A stretch of DNA of 20,669 nucleotides. Source: Scatosoma sp964459515 (GTDB lineage Bacteria > Bacillota > Clostridia > Christensenellales > Borkfalkiaceae). The stretch is from the NCBI GenBank assembly GCA_964459515.1, contig CAYWML010000025.1:1-20669 (forward strand), read 5' to 3'. The notes under the pieces are model-generated. The model ran no database searches and was not told the origin of the DNA. It saw nothing but the letters and a program-made list of their open reading frames with translations. Below are positions 13,875-20,669 of the stretch, piece by piece; within the stretch, counting starts at the first letter, position 1, and each line of letters begins with the position of its first letter. The translations under genes and the position numbers were made by a program.

Positions 13875-15413
13875 TTAATCACGATTAATACGTTTTCGAA
13901 CAATGCTTTGAGCAAAAGTTCTAAAACTTTTATTAGACAAAACAGCAAAACCTATTGGAATAAGAGATATTCCCACTGCTATACAACCATTTATAAAAAT
14001 CTCCAACCACACATTATCAAAGACAACATGACAGTAATGCACAACAAGTAATGCTAAAATAAATATAACCATATAGCAATAATTGCGTATGTAGAAAGAT
14101 TTGGCTGATATATGGAAGGCATATTTGTGCAACACATGGGGTTCAACAATATGGCAAATCACAACATTCGTCAAAATTGTTGCAACAATGACTCCAACAA
14201 CGGCAAAATCATCGCCCGCAATGATTTGAAATAATTTTACAAATACAATAGATAAAACTAAATTGGACAATCCTTCAAATAATGGTTTCCAACGGTCATA
14301 ATAGAAAGTTCCCGTTGCATCACGAAATGTTAAAGTTGATTGCCGCATAAACTGTATAAAGTAATTAACTGTAATAACAAACGAAATGGATCTACTCAAT
14401 TGCAGTCCTGTCCCAAACAGCACAAGAATCAAATCGTCAATTATGTTATAGTACGTCAAAAAGAAAATACAACCTATGATAAAGTTAAAGGTATGAAAAA
14501 AATGATAATAATTTTCACAGGCTTTCTTATCTTTAACGAAAAGATGTCCGATTGTTGAAATCAACGGCGAGAAAAATAATACCAATATACCCGTCATTGC
14601 CGTCATGATAGTTGTATAATTCGAATATTTGCCCAAAATTGCAATCCCGATAAAAGCCGAAATAATGAGACTATCAATCGTATTCACAAGGACATTACCT
14701 ATTCGATGCATAAAAGTAGCTTTGATTTTTTGAACGACCTCTTTTTGGGTATCCGCATCAATTTTATTATAACGATTTACAACAAGAGAAGCATACTTTT
14801 TTCGCGTTACAATTTCTGTAATACCCCATTGAAGTAAAACCGCAACAATGCGACAAAGCAAATACCATACAAATGATTTCGTAATAAAAAGAACCGCAAT
14901 TTGCAAAATCTGTTGAAGCAATTGTCCCCCTGATGTAATCGTAGTTGTTATATAATTATCACGATACGCATTCATCAGTGATGTATTCGCACTAAACATA
15001 TACGACAAAACAACTGAAATTAACATCAAAGCAAAGGTAGCATATAAATTGATTTCAATTGCCGTATATCCTTTTGCAAGGTACGGAAGAAACGGCATTG
15101 TTGCACATCCTGCAACTGCAATAATCAAACCAATTAAACGGTAAACTCGTTGAAACAAGCCGTAAAGGGCAGCAACCTTTTCTGTATTGCCTTTAACAAT
15201 TGGTTTGTACATACAAAAGATAATCGCATCCCCAATCCCTAATTCTGCAACGGATAACACTCCGATAATGCTAAGATACAACGAATTGATGCCGTTGACG
15301 TCATTTCCAACGAATTTGATCAAGTAACGTCTTACAAGAAAACTTCCTACAAATAAAATTAACTTAAATGCAACAGATACAGAAACATTTTTTATACTAC
15401 GATTATGCTTCAT
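13875..15413 (-). CDS. Wzx-type polysaccharide flippase (512 aa)
   Basis: Predicted lipid-linked oligosaccharide translocase of the PST/MOP superfamily. It shows about 12-14 hydrophobic segments over the full length, the typical early features RRYLIKFVGNDVNGINSLYLSIIG (27-50, read as RRYLIKFVGND then VNGINSLYLSIIG) and LSVAELGIGDAIIFCMYKPI (53-72), and a second half starting near FMHRIGNVLVNTIDSLIIS (234-252). Length is normal for Wzx. The ATG overlaps the stop of the upstream GT2 gene by 4 bp (ATGA), with AAGGGG about 6 nt upstream. It is the last gene of the operon, and a terminator hairpin follows at 13738-13770. It would move the finished repeat unit across the membrane for the EpsG-like polymerase. 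Composition is AT-rich like the rest of the cluster. Substrate specificity cannot be read from sequence. Confidence 0.9.
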   Translation of the reverse strand: MKHNRSIKNVSVSVAFKLILFVGSFLVRRYLIKFVGNDVNGINSLYLSIIGVLSVAELGIGDAIIFCMYKPIVKGNTEKVAALYGLFQRVYRLIGLIIAVAGCATMPFLPYLAKGYTAIEINLYATFALMLISVVLSYMFSANTSLMNAYRDNYITTTITSGGQLLQQILQIAVLFITKSFVWYLLCRIVAVLLQWGITEIVTRKKYASLVVNRYNKIDADTQKEVVQKIKATFMHRIGNVLVNTIDSLIISAFIGIAILGKYSNYTTIMTAMTGILVLFFSPLISTIGHLFVKDKKACENYYHFFHTFNFIIGCIFFLTYYNIIDDLILVLFGTGLQLSRSISFVITVNYFIQFMRQSTLTFRDATGTFYYDRWKPLFEGLSNLVLSIVFVKLFQIIAGDDFAVVGVIVATILTNVVICHIVEPHVLHKYAFHISAKSFYIRNYCYMVIFILALLVVHYCHVVFDNVWLEIFINGCIAVGISLIPIGFAVLSNKSFRTFAQSIVRKRINRD

Positions 15414-16399
15414 TCAATCCCCTTTTGGCAACAAGTAATTCTTAAACCCAAAAGCATACTTTTCGTTATTCTTTTTAGATTTCCCACAAACCCAAAATGC
15501 ATTATGTTTTTCAAAAAATGCATATAGTTTTTCCGAATTTCTTGTTTTAATTGTTTTTGTTGAATTTTATTCTGCGTTCCGATCCAACAATAATCAATTG
15601 CAAAACAAGCAATACTCCTTTTTACAATTGATTGAGACTTTTTATCGAGATTGCATTCGTCTAAAATTTTTTTCAACGCAACAATATACTTTAAATTTCC
15701 ATTTTCCTCATAGAGATTACCTAATTGACGCGTAACGCTTGTTTCGTTCATCATATAGCAATACAAAGGTGTATCAATCAATGAAATTTTATATTCCTGT
15801 GGCATAGAAGACAGCACCTTTACATTATAATGCATATCTTCACAATAGGACAACTGCGAATCAAACATAATATTGCGAAGAACTTCCGCTTTGTAATATT
15901 TATTCCACACACTTCCCATGACAGCATCGTGCCCAACGGTTAAAGCAATGGCGGCTGACGGCGAAATGCTTTTAGCTTTTAACCCTCGATATGCTTTTTG
16001 CACTTTTTCCTCAAGCTTTCGCCCGACAAAAAAAGCACCAATTACAGCAACTACCTGAGGATTTTTTTCAAACTCTGTTACAACGCATTGTAAAGCATTC
16101 GGTTCCATCACATCGTCTGCATCCACAAATCCTATAATTTGTCCCGTTGCCATAGACAACCCCAAATTTCGAGCATTTGAAACGCCTTTATCCGCAGAAA
16201 CCACAAACTTAACGCAAGGATATCGTTTCGAATATTCTCGACATAGATCTGCCGAATAATCCGTAGAGCCGTTTTCCACTAAAATACACTCAAACGACTC
16301 ATAATTTTGCGATAGAATACTTTGAACACAAGTATGCAATGTTTCGGAAGCGTTGTGAACGGGGACAATGATTGATATTTTTTTTGCGGTTTTCTTCAT
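15410..16399 (-). CDS. GT2-family glycosyltransferase (329 aa)
   Basis: Inverting GT-A transferase that adds a sugar to the growing lipid-linked repeat unit at the cytoplasmic membrane face. The N-terminus is the classic nucleotide-binding strand KISIIVPVHNASETL (about 7-21), then ILVENGSTDYSADLC (39-53), a GVSNARNLGLSMATG motif (72-86) and the metal-binding DADD (93-96). The C-terminal third is basic and variable, as expected for the acceptor side. The ORF can be extended to a TTG at 16405, but ATG at 16399 has AAGGA about 6 nt upstream, whereas the TTG has none at proper distance. It starts 2 nt after the GT32-like gene stop and overlaps the flippase start by 4 bp. Donor and acceptor are unknown. 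Confidence 0.92.
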   Translation of the reverse strand: MKKTAKKISIIVPVHNASETLHTCVQSILSQNYESFECILVENGSTDYSADLCREYSKRYPCVKFVVSADKGVSNARNLGLSMATGQIIGFVDADDVMEPNALQCVVTEFEKNPQVVAVIGAFFVGRKLEEKVQKAYRGLKAKSISPSAAIALTVGHDAVMGSVWNKYYKAEVLRNIMFDSQLSYCEDMHYNVKVLSSMPQEYKISLIDTPLYCYMMNETSVTRQLGNLYEENGNLKYIVALKKILDECNLDKKSQSIVKRSIACFAIDYCWIGTQNKIQQKQLKQEIRKNYMHFLKNIMHFGFVGNLKRITKSMLLGLRITCCQKGIE

Positions 16400-16401
16400 A
16401 T

Positions 16402-17166
16402 TCAATCCTTTTTTTCTACGTTTGGTTTCTTCTTTCCTAAAACTTTTTTACATATCCCCGCAATTCGAGCCCCAAAGGTTCGATTTATAAAACGATAAAC
16501 TTTTCCTCGAAAGCGTTCGTTGGAAGAAACCCAGCTACCGGCATACCGATGGATAGAATATGTATTTGAAGTAATAACCAATTTTCCCGTATCCATATTA
16601 ATCGGACAAAAATATTCCGACGGATAGATTGTTATATCGGCAACAGTTTGAATTTTCATCCTATCCTGCAAACCATGCTTTCGCAACAAATCCGTTGTCC
16701 GCTGAACAATAGTATACAAATTTATTGAACCGTCTTGATTATAAAAAGAGCTTTTTTCATAATCATCAAGGACTTCTTTATAAAAGCCAAGCCCTGGGGC
16801 TACGGCACAACCAAGCCCCGGATTAGCAGCTATTCCTTTTTCTAAAGAAGGATTTTCGCAACCGAAAAATGCTCCTTTGCTTAAAATATCGTCAAAAGAC
16901 TTAATAACCTCAACATCCGTATCGAAATATACGCCGCCTTGCTCGTAAAGAATTTTGTACCGCGCATAATCGGATACAAAAGCATATTTTTTTGCCGCAT
17001 ATGCCTCCCTTACATATTGACAACAATTCACGTCAAAATTGCTTTCGTTCCATTCAATAATTTCATAATCAGGAAAATACTTTTTCCAGCTCTTCAAGCA
17101 TTTTTGTCCCAATTTATCCAATGGTTTTCCACCGAACCAACAATAATGTATTTTTTTAGGTATCAT
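16402..17166 (-). CDS. GT32-like DXD glycosyltransferase (254 aa)
   Basis: Predicted capsular or exopolysaccharide sugar transferase with the DXD sugar-binding region seen in OCH1-like (GT32) enzymes. Visible motifs are IPKKIHYCWFGGKPL (2-16), CLKSWKKYFPDYEIIEWNE (23-41), YAFVSDYARYKILYEQGGVY (61-80) and the metal-binding DTD (82-84), followed by GCENP. About 250 residues is usual for this family. The tail is Lys-rich. An AAAAAAGGAG ribosome binding site lies 5 nt before the ATG. A 120-bp AT-rich gap separates it from the EpsG-like gene, the only substantial break in the operon. No convincing internal promoter is seen there. Confidence 0.92.
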   Translation of the reverse strand: MIPKKIHYCWFGGKPLDKLGQKCLKSWKKYFPDYEIIEWNESNFDVNCCQYVREAYAAKKYAFVSDYARYKILYEQGGVYFDTDVEVIKSFDDILSKGAFFGCENPSLEKGIAANPGLGCAVAPGLGFYKEVLDDYEKSSFYNQDGSINLYTIVQRTTDLLRKHGLQDRMKIQTVADITIYPSEYFCPINMDTGKLVITSNTYSIHRYAGSWVSSNERFRGKVYRFINRTFGARIAGICKKVLGKKKPNVEKKD

Positions 17167-17286
17167 ATAAACTCCTTTTTTTTATTTGCAGTTCCCGGAA
17201 AAGCAAATAAATCATAAAAACAAACACACAAAGACAAACAATTCTACAACAAAATTGATAGTATTGAAATCTTTTTCAATTTTTAT

Positions 17287-18429
17287 TTAATTCCAATTAA
17301 ATTCATACGGGTAGATATGATTCCATTCCGGCCTTACAATCAATACGAGCAAAAAATATGCGAGCATAATAATTCCAATTATAAGCATCCATATAGTTCT
17401 ATTCTTAATTTTCCCGGAATTACATACCTTCGGAATATCTATAACTAACATTAATAAAAAATAGGAACTTGCTCGATTGAATTGATTGACCGAAAACCCC
17501 AAACAGACAGTTATCAACAAAAAAATCGTATTAGCAATCTCAAGCGAATTTTCTTGTTGCATACTTGCAATATTTCCTGAACATTGCAGCAATCTCGGAT
17601 GCGAATTGCCTTTTCCATTATTCATACTTGCTGTATAAATAAAAGAATAAAAAGCCAACGCTCTTAATGTATAATAAAAAACTCCCAACCGACCTGTTCC
17701 CGCTGATATCGAAGAAAAATATCCTTTATATTCAGTCAAAACACACGCAAGAATAGAATTGATGCTCCCAGAAATAGCCAAAACAGCAACAACTAAAGTC
17801 AACGGAAGCACTATCATTGGCTTTTTAGGCATATATTTATGCACAAGCCACAAAAGAGTAACTAACGCCGATATATGAAATTGAGAAGCCAAAAGAATTA
17901 AAACTACGGGAAATATTTTCTTAGCGCCTTTTATCATCAAATATGCTATTAATACAATCGACATAGCAATAGACTGCCTTATTACATTTGTAAAAAGGGA
18001 AAAAGCGATGCAAAATAATAGAAGCGTAGAATATAAAATGTTATCCGATTTTGCATAAATACATATACCACAAACGGCATAACAAATTGTAGCTGTTACA
18101 ATAATTAAAAAAAACGGATCGGGATTTATTTTAGATAAAAACAGACAGAAATATTGATACCCTAATTCCAATTGCAAATTTGCATCAACTCCGCTTGTTG
18201 CAATTCGTTCATAATACATTAAATAGATTTTTGTATCATTTCCGATACTTCTCCCCCGAAAAGCAGTCAAAAACCAAAATAGCAATATCAAACTTATAAA
18301 AGAAAAATTGTATATCCATTTATTAAAACAAATCTTTCCCTTTATTAATTCATTGTTGTTCCTACAATCAGTAATCGAAACAATTAGAGCGATTAATAAA
18401 ACAAATGCAATACAAAAATAAAGCAACAT
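17287..18429 (-). CDS. EpsG/Wzy-like polysaccharide polymerase (380 aa)
   Basis: Polytopic membrane protein with about 10 hydrophobic segments and the EpsG-family signature FRGRSIGNDTKIYLMYYE (57-74) after the second segment. The family is thought to polymerise repeat units of exopolysaccharide on the outer face of the membrane. A hydrophilic loop lies near 270-300 (ASMNNGKGNSHPRLLQ). The start ATG directly follows the TAG of the upstream GT4 gene (TAGATG), so the two are probably translationally coupled. The DNA is among the most AT-rich in the window. Assignment as polymerase rests on the motif, the topology and the neighbouring GT and flippase genes. Confidence 0.85.
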   Translation of the reverse strand: MLLYFCIAFVLLIALIVSITDCRNNNELIKGKICFNKWIYNFSFISLILLFWFLTAFRGRSIGNDTKIYLMYYERIATSGVDANLQLELGYQYFCLFLSKINPDPFFLIIVTATICYAVCGICIYAKSDNILYSTLLLFCIAFSLFTNVIRQSIAMSIVLIAYLMIKGAKKIFPVVLILLASQFHISALVTLLWLVHKYMPKKPMIVLPLTLVVAVLAISGSINSILACVLTEYKGYFSSISAGTGRLGVFYYTLRALAFYSFIYTASMNNGKGNSHPRLLQCSGNIASMQQENSLEIANTIFLLITVCLGFSVNQFNRASSYFLLMLVIDIPKVCNSGKIKNRTIWMLIIGIIMLAYFLLVLIVRPEWNHIYPYEFNWN

Positions 18430-19509
18430 CTAATCACCACCGCCTTGTTGTACAACGTCAAGATAAGATTGAATAGTATTAACAGCGATCTGTTCCCAAG
18501 AAAAATTATCCCTTACCAAAATTCTTGCATTTTTAGATTTTTCAAGCAAAAGTTCTCGGCTGTCAATTGCCGTCTTCAACTGCTCTGCCACCGCTTTTGC
18601 ATTTGTTTGCGCAGCCCAACCTGCATTGCATTTTTCAACAAGTTCGCCTAAGGTTGTTCCCATGGTAACAAGACAAGGAAGCCCGTAACTCAATGCCTCC
18701 AATATGCCCATTGGCATCCCCTCAAAACGAGAAGTTTGAATAAATATATCCGAATCCAACAATATTTTCTCTTTTTCTTCTCCAAACACAGCAGAATGTA
18801 TTGTAACGAATTTATTCAGGGAACGATCTGCTATCATCTTTTCAACGTGAGCATAGCGTCCTTGATAATCAGGACCGTATATATGAAGTTCGCATTTATC
18901 TTTATATGGAGAATCCATTAAAAGTTGGAATGCATCAAGCATAATGTCTAAACCTTTATGTAACCAATCCAATCTTCCAATGTACGTAAATATTATTTTC
19001 CCGTTGTGAAAAACTTGTTTTTGCTTTTGCGGCAAACCAAAGCCATTTGTTCCTATAAATTTCGGCACTTTAATTTTCGTAGTCGCCAGTTCTTTTTCCG
19101 AAAGACATTGAATCGCCGCTGCGTGCTTTATAAAAGGATTAAAAAGCAAATTTCCGAACAATTTCTTTATTCTTTTCTTCTTTTGTGCCTCTGCCGTCAA
19201 CGATCCGTGCGGAATTATGATATACGGTATTTTAGCCTTACGCAACATTTTTGAAATTGGAATAAATTTAGGCTCGTATATTTGATGAAAAACAACGAGA
19301 TCCGGTTTATTGAAAGGTTTTTCGAGTGCGTTCAGGGAAAACGCAGAAGAATAAGTAAAATAGTGCTCTATCCCCTCCGCCCGATAATCGTCGAGATTTA
19401 GAAGCCCGACTGTTTCATATTTGCCTTGAGCTTTTATATGTTCAGGAACGACAACGCACACACCGTTCGTCGGATTATCTTTAATCGTAGCAATATGTAA
19501 AATTACCAT
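18430..19509 (-). CDS. GT4-family glycosyltransferase (359 aa)
   Basis: Retaining GT-B transferase. Numbering is from the chosen start. The N-terminal Rossmann domain begins MVILHIATIKDNPTNGVCVV and includes PHGSL (100-104). The C-terminal domain starts near IIFTYIGRLDWLHKGLDIML (172-191) and contains the nucleotide-sugar motif SRFEGMPMGILEAL (260-273) with the E-x7-E pair at 263 and 271. Two starts are possible. ATG at 19542 overlaps the upstream stop by 4 bp but has no ribosome binding site. ATG at 19509 has GGTGGAG 5 nt upstream and removes 11 residues that precede the first beta strand, so I prefer it. It adds one sugar of the repeat unit; specificity is unknown. Confidence 0.92.
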   Translation of the reverse strand: MVILHIATIKDNPTNGVCVVVPEHIKAQGKYETVGLLNLDDYRAEGIEHYFTYSSAFSLNALEKPFNKPDLVVFHQIYEPKFIPISKMLRKAKIPYIIIPHGSLTAEAQKKKRIKKLFGNLLFNPFIKHAAAIQCLSEKELATTKIKVPKFIGTNGFGLPQKQKQVFHNGKIIFTYIGRLDWLHKGLDIMLDAFQLLMDSPYKDKCELHIYGPDYQGRYAHVEKMIADRSLNKFVTIHSAVFGEEKEKILLDSDIFIQTSRFEGMPMGILEALSYGLPCLVTMGTTLGELVEKCNAGWAAQTNAKAVAEQLKTAIDSRELLLEKSKNARILVRDNFSWEQIAVNTIQSYLDVVQQGGGD

Positions 19510-19538
19510 ATACACTCCACCATATGCTTTCGCATATT

Positions 19539-20669
19539 TCATTTCTTATATCTGATTTTTAATAACACACGCTTCAATCTTTTTGGTATGATATACTTCA
19601 TCTTTCCAATAAAGATTTGCTTTTTATTTTTCTTCCTAAAACTTTTTTGTATCGTTGCGGCTTGTTCTTCACGATACTCACGCAATAACTCGTTTCTGTC
19701 ATAACGCGCATAACTCGGACTCTGAAGCTGCTTGTTGTATTTTATAGAGGTTTCTAAAGAAACTTCGTGTTTTTGCAAATTAAGTTTTTCAAATAGCGCG
19801 ACAGCCTTTTCGCTATTCAGCAAAACGAGGGAACAACCCCTTTCCACATCAAAAGGAATATCCAATCCCTCTGCACCCCAAAAATCGCCTAACGTAAAAT
19901 CCCCAACTCTATTTAAGTTTGCGTATTCGCAAGAATAACAACTCTCTCTGTAAATCGAACACGCAAGATAGTAGTAGTAGTAGTAGTAGTTAGAGAAATA
20001 ATATTGTTTTTTCTCAAAAACCTTTCCGTTATCGGCTTTGAAACTTGCAATGCCCGCTACACTCCACCCTGCATTTCTCTTGGATCGGAAATTGTAATTA
20101 GTGCATACCGCACCTTCTTCTTTTTCCAAAAATTCTATATATTTATCAAAATAGGCTTGCGAGGCTACACCGTGACACACCAAGTCAACGGTAAGTAAAT
20201 TCGTATAATCTTTTTGCAGATAATTTTTCAAGCCTGCAATTTGGCAAGGTGTTCCGGAATACAAAACTTGTTTACCCGATTTAAGATCTTTTTCACATTC
20301 TTTATATGTATTACGTGTATTGCTCTGCACATATTTTGAGCCAAAAAGTACGGATAAAGCTTCTTTGTTATCAATTCTAATATGCGTTGCTTGTAGATGT
20401 TCTGTATAAGCACAACCATAAACAATGCCGCCTTTTTCCAAAACATAGACTGCTATTGCACCGAAAATGCCCCCACTCGTTGCTTGAATCAACATACTGC
20501 CATCTGCAGTTGCACAAGCATACACCGTGGGCGTTTTAGCTTCATTCGAATGTTTTCCAATAGGACAAACTTTGTCACACAAACCGCACCCTATGCACTC
20601 TGATATATTTACGTTTGGATATAAAAATCCATTATCGTCACGTTTCAGTTCAATGCAATTTTTAGGACA
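19539..20669 (-). CDS. FrhB-family (F420 hydrogenase/dehydrogenase beta-like) Fe-S protein, 5'-truncated
   Basis: The reading frame is open to the window edge, so the N-terminus is missing; 376 residues are visible. It starts within a ferredoxin-like region: CPKNC (1-5) and a complete 4Fe-4S motif C25-x2-C28-x2-C31-x3-C35-P. The FrhB-type domain follows, with SGGIF (65-69), YSGTPCQIAGL (137-147), VDLVCHGV (161-168), and ESCYSCEYANLNRVGDFTLG (242-261) next to DFWG. A run of seven tyrosines (228-234) comes from seven TAG trinucleotides on the plus strand (19969-19989). Such proteins recur in clostridial and archaeal polysaccharide loci with unproven redox roles; F420 use should not be assumed. 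It overlaps the alternative GT4 start by 4 bp. It probably supplies electrons for a sugar modification, which is inference. Confidence 0.88.
   Translation of the reverse strand, partial: CPKNCIELKRDDNGFLYPNVNISECIGCGLCDKVCPIGKHSNEAKTPTVYACATADGSMLIQATSGGIFGAIAVYVLEKGGIVYGCAYTEHLQATHIRIDNKEALSVLFGSKYVQSNTRNTYKECEKDLKSGKQVLYSGTPCQIAGLKNYLQKDYTNLLTVDLVCHGVASQAYFDKYIEFLEKEEGAVCTNYNFRSKRNAGWSVAGIASFKADNGKVFEKKQYYFSNYYYYYYYLACSIYRESCYSCEYANLNRVGDFTLGDFWGAEGLDIPFDVERGCSLVLLNSEKAVALFEKLNLQKHEVSLETSIKYNKQLQSPSYARYDRNELLREYREEQAATIQKSFRKKNKKQIFIGKMKYIIPKRLKRVLLKIRYKK

Noticed and set aside
15410..16405. TTG start for the GT2 gene at 16405
   Set aside because: The ribosome binding site AAGGA is correctly spaced for the ATG at 16399 but not for the TTG.

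Overview
The window looks like the chromosome of an uncultured, probably gut-associated, low-to-mid-GC Gram-positive bacterium of the class Clostridia. This is an inference from several things: a lipoprotein and large Cys-rich secreted proteins without outer-membrane machinery, strong GGAGG-type ribosome binding sites, consensus sigma-A promoters, a type-3 (archaeal-like) ProRS with a C-terminal zinc domain, and an EpsG/GT/Wzx-type exopolysaccharide operon. Nothing here fixes the genus. I see no rRNA, tRNA, CRISPR array, insertion sequence or phage gene.

Layout on the minus strand, left half. Positions 187-3216 hold a three-gene operon: an 839-residue secreted mosaic protein, a 44-residue microprotein (547-681) and a small Ser/Asn-rich lipoprotein. 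Positions 3217-4372 hold no gene. They are packed with modular palindromic repeats, including an exact 163-bp tandem duplication, a run of three abutting hairpins, and a perfect TTGACA-17-TATAAT promoter that points leftward through the repeats toward the secreted-protein operon. Next come proS (4373-5803), a 750-residue polytopic membrane protein with a Gln/Tyr/Met-rich tail, a thrice-repeated short motif and a C4 zinc ribbon (5997-8249; perfect consensus promoter and about 170-nt leader), and ppa, a family I pyrophosphatase (8566-9096).

Positions 9317-13688 form a signalling and transport module. A sensor kinase and an OmpR-type regulator overlap by 4 bp on the minus strand. Divergent from them is a single-polypeptide MacB-like ABC transporter (ATPase plus FtsX-like permease). 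The 230-bp intergenic region carries GTTTA-type motifs at 11-bp spacing next to the -10 elements in both directions, as expected for an OmpR-family operator.

Positions 13875-20669 form an AT-rich exopolysaccharide operon on the minus strand. In transcription order it holds an FrhB-family iron-sulfur protein (cut by the window edge, with a seven-tyrosine run encoded by a trinucleotide microsatellite), a GT4 glycosyltransferase, an EpsG/Wzy-like polymerase, a GT32-like DXD glycosyltransferase, a GT2 glycosyltransferase and a Wzx-type flippase. The base composition is clearly lower in GC than the rest of the window, which suggests horizontal acquisition. The repeat unit would be built on a lipid carrier by the glycosyltransferases, flipped by the Wzx protein and polymerised by the EpsG-like protein. 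The initiating phosphoglycosyltransferase is not in view and should lie beyond the right edge.
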